The notes beneath the pieces were generated by a model. It worked only from the letters and a program-made list of their open reading frames with translations, did not search any database and was not told the origin of the DNA. Shown piece after piece: positions 10,703 to 22,233 of a stretch of DNA of 64,000 nt. Positions within the stretch are counted from its first letter, which is position 1. Each line of letters begins with the position of its first letter. A program made the translations under genes and the position numbers. This DNA comes from Nitzschia sp. pyKryTriq1 (Eukaryota > Bacillariophyta > Bacillariophyceae > Bacillariales > Bacillariaceae), in NCBI GenBank assembly GCA_956465555.1, contig OY101126.1:1034501-1098500 (forward strand), written 5' to 3'.

Positions 10703-11474
10703 GTTGACTTCTTGTGTTACTGACGAGTCCTTCTTCCTTTCTTTTTTCTATAGCTGCTGTTGTTAGAACCTTTTAACACTGGTCAATCAATCACAATGAT
10801 ATTACAACCTCTCCTACTTCTACCGGTACACTACCACGAGTACTCGTTGTCTACTCGAAGTCTGTTGATGTTTGTTGTGTTGATGAGATGCGACGACCCG
10901 CGAAACTAACGAAGCTGCCTGGTCGTGCGCTCTCGGCTAAGAATTTCAAATTTAAATGTGCAATTCAAATGATACTTAGAGGGGCATATGTTTAACGGTA
11001 TTTTTGTTGATACGACTTCAGACAAGATCTTGTTCAGACTGACCGAGAACACTACTACCGGTACTTGAACCGACCCATTCGACCGTTCCAGAAGGAGACG
11101 TACTACCAGTAGGTCCCTACTGTAGGTACCGGTACCAGGTACAGTACATACATACTTCCGGTATTCGTACTGCACGAGTAAAGTAACAAGAGTCTAAATT
11201 ACGAATAATAGACAGTTCACTTTTTCGCTGCTTTACTACCTGGTAGACTACTTTCTACTAACGGTAGAGAGACAGAGACAAGAGAAAAGCAAAAGCAGAG
11301 CAGTGTAGTAGCTCTCGGAGTATCTATTGCAGTAGTCTAGAGAGAGGCATAGCAGACTAGAAAGTGCATTCCTAAAGCATCGAAATGTAGTCTCTACTAG
11401 AAGCAGAGTTTACAGTACGTGTACCAAATATATTGCACTACTCTCCAATAGTAGAGTAGTGATGTGAATGTTGC
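10703..11474. other. Gap with GTAC words and a shared 18-nt motif
   Basis: GTAC words are dense at 10820-10850 and 11050-11160. Bases 11219-11236 are an 18-nt string (core CTTTTTCGCTGCTTT) found again at 23424-23441, with its 15-nt core also at 35730-35744. The following 200 bp are CTACTA/TAGTAG-rich. No gene seen. Confidence 0.55.
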
Positions 11475-13098
11475 TCACCCAACTGGTGCCGTTGTTGGGG
11501 GCTCCGTCTCTGTCGAACTAGCGGTAGGCGACGAAGTTGGTGAGGTAGAAGCCGATGGGGGATAGAACGGCGTAAAACGGACACTCAGAGATTGACCAAT
11601 AGAAGTACCGTTAATACGATCCACCAAGACGACTTCATCCTGTAGAATCATAAAACTTCCGGGTTCAATGCAACACTAAAACATCGCGAACAAGGTGAAA
11701 CGTGTGAGCTGCACAGTGCTGTACGTATGCATAGAACCAAATAGTAGTTCGATAATGTGCCTTTCTTGTGTACACGTACCAGTCCATCTCCGAATCGATC
11801 CACAATCGTTAAGACATATTCGTGGCCTGTACTAACTTCTACCAGTTGTGTCAAGTTGTCCAGACCAAACTCGTACGTTCCAATCGGCACATTCACAATT
11901 GTTTCGTTGGTGGCGGGGTCAATAATGGACCATCCATTCTCGAAGGGAAATAAGTCAAAGGTGATCTCGACCGTGATATTCACAAGCATCGAATTGGTAG
12001 GGGAGAAACTACCTGTGGTAGGTTCTGTCACTGCCACTGGTGTGGGCGTTGTGCTTGATACTGGTCCCGTTGTTGGGGGCTCCGTCTCTGTCGAACTAGC
12101 GGTAGGCGACGAAGTTGGTGAGGTAGAAGCCGATAGGGGATAGAACGGCGTAAAACGGACACTCAGAGATTGACCAATAGAAGTACCGTTAATACGATCC
12201 ACCAAGACGACTTCATCCTGTAGAATCATAAAACTTCCGGGTTCAATGCAACACTAAAACATCGCGAACAAGGTGAAACGTGTGAGCTGCACAGTGCTGT
12301 ACGTATGCATAGAACCAAATAGTAGTTCGATAATGTGCCTTTCTTGTGTACACGTACCAGTCCATCTCCGAATCGATCCACAATCGTTAAGACATATTCG
12401 TGGCCTGTACTAACTTCTACCAGTTGTGTCAAGTTGTCCAGACCAAACTCGTACGTTCCAATCGGCACATTCACAATTGTTTCGTTGGTGGCGGGGTCAA
12501 TAATGGACCATCCATTCTCGAAGGGAAATAAGTCAAAGGTGATCTCGACCGTGATATTCACAGGCATCGAATTGGTAGGGGAGAAACTACCTGTGGTAGG
12601 TTCTGTCACTGCCACTGGTGCGGGTGTTGTGCTTGATACTGGTGCCGTTGTTGGGGTCTCCCTCTCGGCCACGGCTAGAAATGGAATGCTTTGAGATTCT
12701 CCGAAATCTCCATCCGCTTCCACCAAGATAAAGCCTCCTTGTTTGAGGTAAAAGAAACCAGTGATTGGGTTGGACATGCCATCTCCCGCGCCGTCAAGAA
12801 TTGTAAAGATGTAAGACTGTCCCGCCGTCAAAGTCACACTTTCAGTATGGTCTGGTTGGCCCAAGGGATAAGTTCCGACCGTATAATTAACCACTGCCTC
12901 TTGGGTATCAGCATTGACAATCGACCAGCCAGTTTCTGGAGGGAAATCATCAAATTTGATGTAAACTTCGGCCGTTACACTTTCTTGCAATCGACGACTT
13001 ACGGACCCCTTCAGTCCCGGTCTATCCAGGTCATACGACTTTGCCGAGACGTAAAGGAGGCTAATCAGCCAAAAGCGGTGTATCCATTGAGGAATCAT
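11475..13098 (-). CDS. Secreted repeat protein with duplicated GDG-type domains
   Basis: Three exons: 12358-13098, 11780-12253 and 11475-11675. The two 104-nt GT-AG introns (12254-12357, 11676-11779) are both phase 0 and near-identical; 471 residues. A signal peptide is followed by three copies of a domain of about 100 residues starting FDDFPPETGWSIVNADT, containing GxYxxG and GDG and ending in a beta-rich stretch. The domains are separated by Thr/Pro/Ser linkers. Copies 2 and 3 carry GDGLCC, the usual GDGxCC form; copy 1 has GDGMSN. This GDG(I/L)CC domain is common in secreted proteins of diatoms and marine bacteria, probably in adhesion or wall proteins (inference). Copies 2 and 3 come from a 578-bp tandem duplication. 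The stop at 11475 follows directly on the third Thr/Pro linker, so the end may be truncated or spliced onward. Confidence 0.72.
11482..12637 (-). repeat. 578-bp intragenic tandem duplication
   Basis: Copies at about 11482-12059 and 12060-12637 are near-identical over exon and intron; I can see only about four to six differing bases. The break lies in the Thr/Pro linker, at a shared ACTGGTGCCGTTGTTGGGG-like string that occurs a third time at about 12638. Confidence 0.9.
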
Positions 13099-14911
13099 GG
13101 TACAGTAGTCTAGTCTACTGTACCCAGCAAGAAGAGCTTGCTTTGGTTTTTGATGTGGTACTGTACCACTGCGGTTCCGATACCAGTTTTATGACATGCA
13201 CAAGGATGCAATCCCAATAGCAGAACAAACTGAAATGCGCGTAGTTTTGTGATCTTGGAAACTGGCATTTTCTCCGGCAAAACTGGCCGATCTTGCTAAA
13301 TGACTTTTGTTATAGAGTATACGGGTATGAATAACATCATTCCTTCACTTTCCTAAGTGAAGTGAAAACACGCATATTTTAAAAAAGGAATCGACGAATA
13401 ATAATAATAATACCATATGATAGCTACAATAAATACCGGTTAATACCGCTACAGCTACCAGGTACCTTACTGTGCCCTACTCGTACGATTAGAGGCGGTA
13501 CAAGTACTGTACCGTATATCAATTCGAATGAAAGCGTGCTCTGCTCTGTTGTACTCTGTAGTAGCGGAGCAACACGAGGGAAGGCCAGACGGAACCCGCT
13601 GGACGAAAGCATGCGTGTGAGTGATGTTTGAGCGCAAATCGCGAATGAATGCCTGGCGGAAATTCAGTATGGTGCCGTCTTCTTCGATTAGCTCAGCAAT
13701 TTGCTAATTCCCCGCGGTATTGTTACCAGTGACGACCGATTGGCAAACTTGGTATGCGCTGATAATAGTGACCGTTTTTCCGTTGTCCCCGGCGAATTGG
13801 CAGCAAGCTGTATTATGGCGCGGTGACCGATGAAATTGTGACACAAATACATCATCGGAGTTTGAACGATGAAAACGCGCACGCGCTTTGACACTGCGTC
13901 GTCGTTTTAATTTTTGTTCAAAATGAATCGTATGACTAAAAAAGTTCGTCTAGTTGATTAATTGGACCAATAAATTGTTCAAATCTATGTACTGTACGTC
14001 CCGAATTTTTTCGCGTCGCACGCCCACGCGCGTCTGAACGACGGGGAGGTTTGACACTGCTCTCACGAGTTCGTTGGCTCTCTACTAGACCCTTGTACAA
14101 ACTCGGCTGACGTCGACGCAGTCTCCACGCTAGCTCCACGCGCTCGGCGGACCGCGGGAAAATACGTTACCGGTGGCAATCTCTCAACAATCTACAGCAA
14201 TAGAAGACGACTCCTACTCTACTACTACCCGAGCTAGTACATGTATTCTATTCTTGTGCTCTATTGGACTAATATTCTTACAGCTCATAGTACGGTACCA
14301 GGTAGTATCCTCATCGTACATAAAATTGACTTGAAATCCGAATGCCAAACATGCATCCGCAAGTTCGGATCCTGTCGGAGGACAGACTATCTGAGCGTCT
14401 GTCTAGAACAAGGTCTGGCTGGAATACAATCTCTGTCTAAACTTTCTGCCGATCTGCCGATCTAGAGAAGAGAGAGAGTCTACTATGCTTGTAATCCTAG
14501 AAGAAGCTTCTTTTGCATGCCGAATCTCACTACTTGTGGTCTAGCCCAAGGAGGTTGTAGTGCTGCTCATGGCCTAGCGATCGCCGCACTAGCCTACTAT
14601 CCTTCTTACGACGAGGAGAAGAAGAAGATACTCGGTCGGTCTACTATTCAGGTGCTAGCATCTGGACTACGATAGAGGGGACCTCTAAAATCCTTGTCTA
14701 GTATGCGATCCTCATTGAATCCAAGAAGAGGAGCAAAAAGTCAGAAAAGTATTCATGTGGCTGTCCTCGCTCTCTTCCTCTAGCTAGTAGAGGCTCATGA
14801 TACGAAGTACCCTTTACCGTACCGGTACGATACGAGTAGTATTGAAAGTCAAAAATATAAACTATTAATTCAAATCCTCTTTTGAATATAAACATTGTTC
14901 CACCGACCGCC
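13099..14911. other. 1.8-kb gap, no supported gene
   Basis: GTAC words at 13140-13190, 13430-13520, 14290-14310 and 14812-14840; an (AAT)n tract at 13400-13412. Short frames at 13424-14465 lack any recognisable motif. It separates the secreted repeat gene start from the 3' end of the Mpv17-like gene. Confidence 0.5.
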
Positions 14912-15811
14912 TCAAGAAGACTGGGTCCCCGGCCAAACATGTCCCCGCGTATTCGGCATCCTTCGGATAATTTGAGAGTGTTCTTGCTCAATGACAATGG
15001 TCTTCGTCTGCTGAGAGGAAATGGCAGAAAGCAAGTAAACCCAGAAGAAGCTAACAAACGCGACAAAAAAGACGCGCAGATGCTCGGGAACAAAATACCA
15101 ATTGATTGTCTGGGCTGGGGCCCAAATCATCCAGTACTTGACAAGGAGGTTTTGAGTAAAGACATGATTCTTGTACTTTTCGATCGCCTCTTGTACCGGT
15201 TCTGTGAAAGAAGAGTGTGTCTCTCCCCCCGACGACGACTCGGAGGATGTTCGACTCTCGATTGCCGCCCTGATTATATAAGCAATGGGAAGAGTTACAA
15301 AGGGACCAAACGCACAGATGTCAGAACCGATACTGAGAGGTATCCGAAATTCGGACCCACCGTACAAGGCAGGGTAAGCGACCATGTAGAGAAACTGGAG
15401 AAACATCCCTTGATAGAGCCCACCATAGAGAAGGAAGGCAAAGTTCCGTTGGATGTTTACAGTTTCCAGGAGCTGCATGGCATCGTTAACCTGTTCTGTT
15501 GATTTGGTCACCAGCTGTTTGACGTCCTCCGAGCTGGCATTTGCGACGGCGGATGTTTGCGCCAACAGATCGGCAGCTGATGCCTTGACACTACAGGCAA
15601 CAAAGGCCGAAAGAAAGGGCTGGGTGCGAAAAAAGTCATCAAGCACGGCCGCGGCGCTGTCCATCTCCTGTGCTGCTGTGAGGCGAGTATCGTCGTTCGT
15701 TCGTTCGAATCTGGATAGAAACAAAGCCCGTGTCTGAAAAGCCGCAGAGGGGGTCGATACTTGCAGCACAAGAAGTGCTGCCAAAACGAATGATGTAGGA
15801 TGTCGAGTCAT
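14912..15811 (-). CDS. Mpv17/PMP22-family membrane protein, plastid-targeted
   Basis: Intronless, 299 residues from the ATG at 15811; the open frame extends further only to a TTG. A signal peptide (hydrophobic at residues 8-20) ends in TPSAAFQTRALFLSRFERT. Phe right after the predicted cleavage site and a following basic, Ser/Thr-rich stretch form the diatom bipartite plastid presequence. The mature part has four hydrophobic segments. The C-terminus WMIWAPAQTINWYFVPEHLR followed by VFFVAFVSFFWVYLLS is the Mpv17/PMP22 signature. Family members form channels in mitochondrial, peroxisomal or plastid inner membranes; substrate unknown. Localisation here is inferred from the presequence. Confidence 0.85.
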   Translation of the reverse strand: MTRHPTSFVLAALLVLQVSTPSAAFQTRALFLSRFERTNDDTRLTAAQEMDSAAAVLDDFFRTQPFLSAFVACSVKASAADLLAQTSAVANASSEDVKQLVTKSTEQVNDAMQLLETVNIQRNFAFLLYGGLYQGMFLQFLYMVAYPALYGGSEFRIPLSIGSDICAFGPFVTLPIAYIIRAAIESRTSSESSSGGETHSSFTEPVQEAIEKYKNHVFTQNLLVKYWMIWAPAQTINWYFVPEHLRVFFVAFVSFFWVYLLSAISSQQTKTIVIEQEHSQIIRRMPNTRGHVWPGTQSS

Positions 15812-17511
15812 CGTGGTTCGGAGATTTGTAGAATTGTTCCGCAATAGGGCCTTCTTGTCTATTCTTGTGTCGTCAATACGTAGTTTGTCTGCTACAGTTC
15901 AAGTATGAGCGATGATGGGGGTGGCTTCGGATATTGGTGTGTTTGTTGGTTGGTCCTACTGGATTACCTGTCATGGATGTTTTATGATGTGATGGCTGAT
16001 AGTTGATGGTTGATGATGGCCGCGCTCTCAATCCCCCAACTCTTCTCCCAAGAACAAGGGAGTGATCATCTTCTCTACTATCTACTAAACTCCGTACGAA
16101 GGGTTTGATCTTCTCCGTTTGGAAAAAATGGGACCTCTCTCTTCGGTTGGTTCTTGGTTCTTTCTTTTTTCGCGGCCGTTAGTTTTTGTGTGTTGCGTTC
16201 TTCTTGTTGGGCGGCGTCTTGTGATGGCAGCTGCTCCTTATAAATGTATGCCCAAGTGAATTATATTTAGGGTAGCTCACTGATAATATAAGCCCTGGCC
16301 CGCATTCATGATGTCAGTATAAGTACTTCATATCATTGTTAGTCTATACTATACATATGCTAAAATGTAGGTACTGTATGAAGTACATTGAGAGAGAATT
16401 TCCGAAATTGCGATCTCAGGATCAACGGAAGGCACATGTGCCCTATGCAAGAGGTAGTCGACAAGAATGATTGAAAGTGAAAATTACCATGGTGCAGGAG
16501 AAATTGTGTTAAAGTTTATTGTGCGTGTTAGCTGGGAGGAAAATTACCTTAGAAATGGTCCAAGTCTAATGGATAATAATAATAAGTAGCGGTTTGGATG
16601 GGTATTATCTGCCAATGTTGTCTTAGATGTATACTCGATGTAAAGCAAATGGGGTGATTGGGTCTGGAGAAAGCCCCATCAAATTCTTAGGAAGAATTTG
16701 TCTGGAGAATTTTTCTGCGCAAATTCAGGCAGGTGGGTTGGCCCGTACCGGTACGTAGTTGCCGCGTCGAAGCTAGTAGAGCATCATCTCGTCGGTCGTC
16801 GGACCCTGCCTACTGTACTTGAACCGGTACAGTACAAGTATGCCTCAGTTGATCCGGGCGATCTGACTGGTCTGCAGGCTGCATTGGTTCGTTACGTCGT
16901 CGGCCTCCAGAAAAATTCCTTAAGTAAAAAGGCGCATTGGGCCTCTCTTCTACTGTACTCGTATGATGTGTGAATTATTTACGTCATGAAGTATCAATTT
17001 CTTTTCTCCCGGCTAAACTTCAACAAGAACAGTGATCATCCAGTATCATTTCTACACGAAAGGCCTGTACCGAATGTACTACTCGTAGAAAGAAATATCA
17101 AAAGAGTTCTGCGGCGGGCTTCAAAAACGCCAAGGGAGCGATTATGCATGAGAAACAATGCACGACCGGCTGGACCTTGGCTGGACCGTGCGCTTTCCTA
17201 CAGCATCAGTCAGTACATACAGTAATAAAAGTGGTTCTGAACATGGTATGCAACACAACAAGAAGAGAATAACCTCTTGGCAATAAATAGTGTACGTACA
17301 GCAGTTGACGAGCACCGACTACTGCTAGAGTAGTACGCGTAGTCCTTGTAGCTCAGAGCGGCGATTTTTATCGACACAAGCAATTGATAAAAGACTATCA
17401 ACTCCAGCTAAACAAAGGAAGCAGGAAAAGGACCGCATCATCGGGTTAGTCCTATTTACTCGTACTTCGTAGTAGGAGCAGCAACCTGGTACTGGTACGC
17501 TATCATTCAAC
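15812..17511. other. 1.7-kb gap, no supported gene
   Basis: Divergent upstream region between the Mpv17-like gene (-) and the next plus-strand gene. GTAC words at 16740-16840 and 17480-17500. Frames at 16698-16973 and 16986-17225 have no motif and are rich in these words. The 16250-16680 stretch is AT-rich. Confidence 0.5.
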
Positions 17512-18909
17512 ATGAATGCTGCCTCCGGGGATTTCGCCGCTTGCCTTCACGCCGAAAAAAGGATACACAACTCGCAGGATCTCCACTTGTCACACCGAAT
17601 ACATAGTTCATTGTTTCAAGAAGACTCGGGTATGTGCATTCCTATCGTCCTTTCATCCAAAGAAGACTCCTCTGACGCCAGCGCTAAGAATGAAGAAAGG
17701 GCTGAAAAATCAGCTGCCAATTCAGGTAACAGCGATTCGCTGTCTTCCTCCCGTGGATCATCCAACGAAATGGACACACTGCAGAACTTCAACTTGCCAC
17801 TTGACCTTGACATTGATGGTTGCCGAAAGACGGGGCATGTAAAGTTACGAAACAAGTCGATGTCCTCCAACATGGCCGAGGAGGAAGAACCCACTGAAGC
17901 GGCGACTGATAGCTATGATCAGGAAGAGCCTGTTCTTCGTTCGGCTGAGGATATTAAGAGCTATGTTCTGAAAAAACTACCCCTCGAAGTTAAAGAAAAG
18001 CTTTCAGATGAGGCTTGGGATAGAATTTTCGAAGATGATGACGGTGATATGGAGGATGATGGGACAAATTCCAGAATGCCCATCAAGATCCTATCAATTT
18101 CCACCGTGGAAGAAGAAGAGGATGTTATATCCGCTGTCTCAGAACTCTCCTGTCAGTCCGAGCTAAAAAGACAACGCTCCAAGACCACCAAGAGACATAG
18201 GACGAGTAACGAGGCCATTGCCGAAGAATGCCTCGAGGCTTGTCGAAGATTGGCTTCTTCGGACCGTTGGAATGCCTTTGAAAACAAGGACACCAAATTC
18301 AAAGCAGCGGCTGGTCCCAGTGGTATGGGGATTACTCCGCCAGTACGACAAGGCCATCGTGCAATGTCGCCTCCTCCCAAACCACAACGACAAACTTCCA
18401 AACCAGAGCTCCGAGTAGTAGAATCGTCCCTTGCGATGCCACGGCGCCAAGCCTCGATGAGTCTCCGACCAAAGGAGGTTGCCTTCGGAACTGTGAAAGC
18501 CCGATTCTACGAGCCAATACCTGAAATCAATCCATCCGTCTCCAGTGGAGTGGCGGTAGGTATTGGCTGGATGTATAAGAGCGGAAAGGTAATATCCGTG
18601 GATGATTGGGAAGCGCAAAAGGGTGGGCTTGTGCGAAGTGGCCACCAACTTGTTCTTCCACGTAGAGCCCGAGAGCGCAAATTGTTGGATGCGGGATTTA
18701 CTCAAAAGGACATTGCGGAGGCCACACGGAACACCCTCAAACTCAAGCATCAACGAAAGACGACAATTGAAAATCTAGCGGCTAAGAAATACGCGGAGGA
18801 GATGGTGGCAAAAGCCAAGCGGCAAATCCAAAAGTTTCTCACAATTCAAATTGGTGGTACCCGCCCACGTCAAAATTCAGTGTCGAGTTCCACGTCCTCT
18901 TCTTCCTAG
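17512..18909 (+). CDS. Diatom-family protein with NPSVxxGxxxGIGW motif (paralogue 1)
   Basis: Intronless, 465 residues; no signal peptide or membrane segment. An acidic, Ser-rich N-terminal half is followed by RSAEDIKSYVLKKLPLEVKE, a helical segment also in paralogue 2 (IQRYVMDHLPDDVKKSIPEEAW). The family core is VAFGTVKARFYEPIPEINPS then VSSGVAVGIGWMYK. It is followed by a basic segment RARERKLLDAGFTQKDIAEA and KLKHQRKTTIENL. This core, a strand pattern RxYxxxxxxNPSVxxGxxxxIGW, occurs in a large diatom gene family of unknown function. The protein is predicted nuclear or cytosolic from its basic patches (RQRSKTTKRHR), an inference. Its closest relative in the window is the minus-strand gene at 23702-25042. 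Confidence 0.72.
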   Translation: MNAASGDFAACLHAEKRIHNSQDLHLSHRIHSSLFQEDSGMCIPIVLSSKEDSSDASAKNEERAEKSAANSGNSDSLSSSRGSSNEMDTLQNFNLPLDLDIDGCRKTGHVKLRNKSMSSNMAEEEEPTEAATDSYDQEEPVLRSAEDIKSYVLKKLPLEVKEKLSDEAWDRIFEDDDGDMEDDGTNSRMPIKILSISTVEEEEDVISAVSELSCQSELKRQRSKTTKRHRTSNEAIAEECLEACRRLASSDRWNAFENKDTKFKAAAGPSGMGITPPVRQGHRAMSPPPKPQRQTSKPELRVVESSLAMPRRQASMSLRPKEVAFGTVKARFYEPIPEINPSVSSGVAVGIGWMYKSGKVISVDDWEAQKGGLVRSGHQLVLPRRARERKLLDAGFTQKDIAEATRNTLKLKHQRKTTIENLAAKKYAEEMVAKAKRQIQKFLTIQIGGTRPRQNSVSSSTSSSS

Positions 18910-19191
18910 CCAAAAGCCTCCCCTCAACGAATGTTCCATATGTATTATATATAGTATTAGACGTTTTACATTTCCAAAATCCCTTGGGCAATTGCGTGGT
19001 ATATTGAGATGGGTCAACAGTTAGCTTCACAAAAAGTGTGCATCCCCTGTTTCGTGGTATACCTCGAAACAGGAAGTTTGCTGCCCTTACCCTCTCCGAA
19101 TCAAGAGCCCAGTCAAAGCTAAAACGCTTTCCTTTTGGCTCATCATGCAGTCAATTGCTTTGTCGCTTTTTAGCACGAGTTCGTATGCATA

Positions 19192-19771
19192 TTATTCCAA
19201 CTCTTCTAATTCCTTGGTTCGCAGTTCCAGCCATTCTTGTTCCATCAAATTGGCCTCTTCTTGCGCCTTGGAAGATATCGCTTGAATCTGATGGACTTGC
19301 CATTCCTCTTCATTGGCTATGGTTTCTTCGTCCATCAGCAAGAGACTCAATCGCAGTGTTCGGATCAATGATAGGAGCTGGGAAGTCGCCACGCATAAAT
19401 TCTCTACTGCCAACTGGCACTGCAGTGCATTCATGTTGGTGCTAGAGGCCAATGGAGGCGGGGGAGCGTCGTTGGGTGTCTGCATGCGGCCTCCACCGGC
19501 TGAGGTATGTGCGAAAGAGAAACACCACAACATGGGGCAGGGCGATGAGATACTGCACTTTACACAAAGCAGACATAGCACAGACACCGATATTTAGTCT
19601 CATGATGTATATGTACATACCTCGAGGATCTTGCTGCCCCTTTTCGAGTGCCGAAGTCGAGGACGCCGCACGAAGTAAGTTGACGTATTGTGTAGACAGC
19701 CGATTGACTGTTGCATTGAGGCTCTGCTGCCACTCTTGGCCAGGCGTGAGATCGGCTTCTACTCGGTCCAT
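19192..19771 (-). CDS. Mediator subunit 22-like protein
   Basis: Exons 19621-19771 and 19192-19499 with a 121-nt GT-AG intron, phase 1; 152 residues. The spliced frame is MDRVEADLTPGQEWQQSLNA, then RLSTQYVNLLRAA, a Pro-rich loop, and a long helix ALQCQLAVENLCVATSQLLS LIRTLRLSLLLMD, then NEEEWQVHQI and an acidic coiled end. The middle helix fits the Med22/Surf5 pattern (short protein, a helix with LQVxAxNLVxAxESLLxLIxxLKxxLLLND). Med22 is a head-module subunit of Mediator, bridging activators and RNA polymerase II. The protein is short and divergent, so another small helical factor cannot be excluded. Confidence 0.62.
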
Positions 19772-20234
19772 AATGCTCTTTCTTCTGTCGTCCTACTTTT
19801 AAAGTAGGATAGGATTTTCTAGAAATGTCTGCGTTGATGAGAAATAATAATAGTGACCCGTTGCGATTGGCGCCGACGAGGATGCTCTACCCGAGAGTCG
19901 TCTCGTCTAATATCCATTTTCATCGCATCGTCATCGATCCCTATATTTGCAGTTCTCGCGCGAGTTCGGCCATATTATGGGTTAGAAGCGGTCGAGTGAG
20001 TCATCATGGTCGATCAAGCAAGAAGATCGGATCCAAAAAAAATCCACCGACAATTAACAGTAATACAAAAAGTGCGCTGAGATCTCCCTCAGTGCCGCGA
20101 TGGTTCCTCTTCCACAATGCACATGCCTATAATGCCTACCGGTACGTCCTTTCTTCCTCTCCAAGACACTGGGATAGTATTATATCCTGAGCTACTAGAC
20201 TAACAGACGAGGGTGACAGAATGAATCAGGTGCC
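19772..20234. other. Divergent intergenic region
   Basis: Lies between the Med22-like gene (-) and the membrane-protein gene (+). A short inverted repeat TCCTACTTTTAAAGTAGGA is at 19790-19808. A 121-codon frame at 19825-20190 has no recognisable feature. Confidence 0.45.
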
Positions 20235-21887
20235 ATGAAGAAACGTGACTCTTCTTCGTTGACGAAACACGAAGGGCACTGCAGGCTGATGATGACAATG
20301 GTCTCGATTAGACGACGACCGTCTCAGTCGTTAGTTGGTTGGTCTGTCTTGCTTTTGTTGCTCCTGTATGCTTCGATCATTGATGCCCGCGTCGCGGTTA
20401 CTTCCAATAATAATCAGAACGATGACGACCACGAAGGTGTGGAAGAAGAATCGTCATCATCGAGACAACGACGAGGTCGCCGCCATCATAACTTTAATTT
20501 GTCGGCTTCATCATCATCATCAGAGGGAAATATTATTGATACCACAAGCATGCCAATGTCCCTGTTGTTCGAATGGAAATGGCGGTGGTGGTATCCATCG
20601 GCAGATAAAAGAGCGAACGTGACTACTACTCAGTCTTTGGGGACTCTGTGGGAGGATCTAGAAATGAAATTTCGGTCTCGGACTGATGAGGTCGAGCATT
20701 TTTTGCACTATGTGCAGCAGCGTCTGGAAGCGACAGAATTCTCGCGCATGGAAGGTTTGTACCTGGAACTTGAGCTGAAAGCCCGCAACATGGAGGCGGG
20801 ATTGTGGGACGCCATTGGAGGGGGAAGGATTCAGCAAGAACTTGAGATCCTCAAGCAACAGGCGCAACAAGTAGAACGAGATATGGGCACTCAACTAGAG
20901 TTGGTCAAAAGAAAGATCAGGTGTAAGGTTTTGAGGCAACGGGAAGGCTGGAATCGATGGAGCCGTTCGATCCGAAACTTTATAGGTTTGGTGGTGGGAA
21001 GCGTATGTACCTTTGCTGGAGGACTGTCCACCATATCTCGACGACAGGCTGTGGCTCTGCAAGCTGGCCAATTCACATGGATGACTACGAATCACTTTTT
21101 TGGAGATTTTGCTCGAGCTTCTCGTAAAAATGATAACGCACGAAAATTCCGAGACCAGCAGCCATCCAGAGGACGGGGACCTGTGACGGTCAACAAGCAC
21201 TCCTGGATCCAAGATACTACATTCCTTGCCGTGGCTACCCTCATTTTGAGGGATGCCGTTCCTCTCACCCCACAGCTGGAAAGAGTCATGCCGCTCTTCA
21301 CTGTCGGCTACGCTGTCTTTCGTTCCACCCTTCGAATTTTCCATATCCTCGATGAAAGGGAGAAAGTGGAAGCTTATTCGCCCCTTCAAGGGACCATTGC
21401 TGCAACCCTCTCAGCTGTATTGGGCATGGCGCTAGTGACTGTTTTACCCATTCCTATTTCCGTCATGGCAGCCAGTTTGGCCGGGACAAAACTCGTCATC
21501 GATAGTGTTATAGACGAAGTCGTTGGTAACTGGTTCCATATGATGGAGCGTATAGGTCCAGAACGACTCCAGCTTCCGCGTCGGCTCTACAGAGCCGTGC
21601 TACGAAAGTTTCAACGCGAGTTTCTCTATCCGGTCCGTGAAGCCTTCGCCGAATTGGAGGGAATCTTACTCTCGAAAGACGAGAGCACCAACGACAAGGG
21701 GAATGAAATGAGTCTTCGTAGCAAAGTGAAAGAAGCCGTATCAAGGTGTCCACGTTTGCGTCTAGTCTGGACGATAGCCAGTCTTGGGATCTTGGTGCAG
21801 ATGGAACTGCTCCACCACGGAATAATCGTCCGGTTCTTGACCAAGGGGTACGCCGCTCTCCTCAAGCTCCGGTACAGGGATAAATGA
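20235..21887 (+). CDS. Uncharacterised multi-pass membrane protein
   Basis: Intronless, 550 residues. A long basic N-terminus precedes a hydrophobic signal-type segment (VGWSVLLLLLLYASIIDA, about residues 34-51), then a low-complexity Asn/Asp/Ser/Arg region to residue 100. Residues about 130-245 form amphipathic helices (coiled-coil-like, EIL KQQAQQVERDMGTQLELV). Hydrophobic segments follow at about 249-266, 330-350, 385-430 (two segments around PIPISVMAASLAG) and 510-530. I do not recognise the family. The start may be a later ATG (residue 19, 20 or 22), which would place the signal segment close to the N-terminus. Membrane location is supported, function unknown. Confidence 0.65.
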   Translation: MKKRDSSSLTKHEGHCRLMMTMVSIRRRPSQSLVGWSVLLLLLLYASIIDARVAVTSNNNQNDDDHEGVEEESSSSRQRRGRRHHNFNLSASSSSSEGNIIDTTSMPMSLLFEWKWRWWYPSADKRANVTTTQSLGTLWEDLEMKFRSRTDEVEHFLHYVQQRLEATEFSRMEGLYLELELKARNMEAGLWDAIGGGRIQQELEILKQQAQQVERDMGTQLELVKRKIRCKVLRQREGWNRWSRSIRNFIGLVVGSVCTFAGGLSTISRRQAVALQAGQFTWMTTNHFFGDFARASRKNDNARKFRDQQPSRGRGPVTVNKHSWIQDTTFLAVATLILRDAVPLTPQLERVMPLFTVGYAVFRSTLRIFHILDEREKVEAYSPLQGTIAATLSAVLGMALVTVLPIPISVMAASLAGTKLVIDSVIDEVVGNWFHMMERIGPERLQLPRRLYRAVLRKFQREFLYPVREAFAELEGILLSKDESTNDKGNEMSLRSKVKEAVSRCPRLRLVWTIASLGILVQMELLHHGIIVRFLTKGYAALLKLRYRDK

Positions 21888-22233
21888 TCAAAGGAATTGG
21901 TTGACGACTCCTAAGTCAGTCCCACAAGCGATGGCTCTCTTTTTGCAAGTACATTTGTACATTGGCCACAGTGTTTCCGGTGTTCGAATCAAGAGCTCCG
22001 AAACATCTGCCAGTACTCAGTAACATATGTCTTCTGCAACACTTTCCGATATAAACAGATAGACGATCTCTATTCTAGTTCAACCTCTTTGACTATTCGC
22101 GCCCCTCTTCAGAGGGAAGCACCTGCTTGCTTTTCGGAAAAAGATCCTAATAAGTTTTATCACGTCGTTCTTCCTATATAGCCACCTTTGCAGTCTCCAA
22201 CCATGATCGATCACCAAGTCGTCCATACACGCT
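21888..22233. other. Short convergent gap, nothing recognised
   Basis: 3' regions of the membrane-protein gene (+) and the NDUFS8 gene (-). No frame or repeat worth noting. Confidence 0.5.

Noticed and set aside
16698-17225. Two plus-strand frames of 91 and 79 codons
   Set aside because: Composed largely of intergenic GTAC words; no domain, no splice partner.
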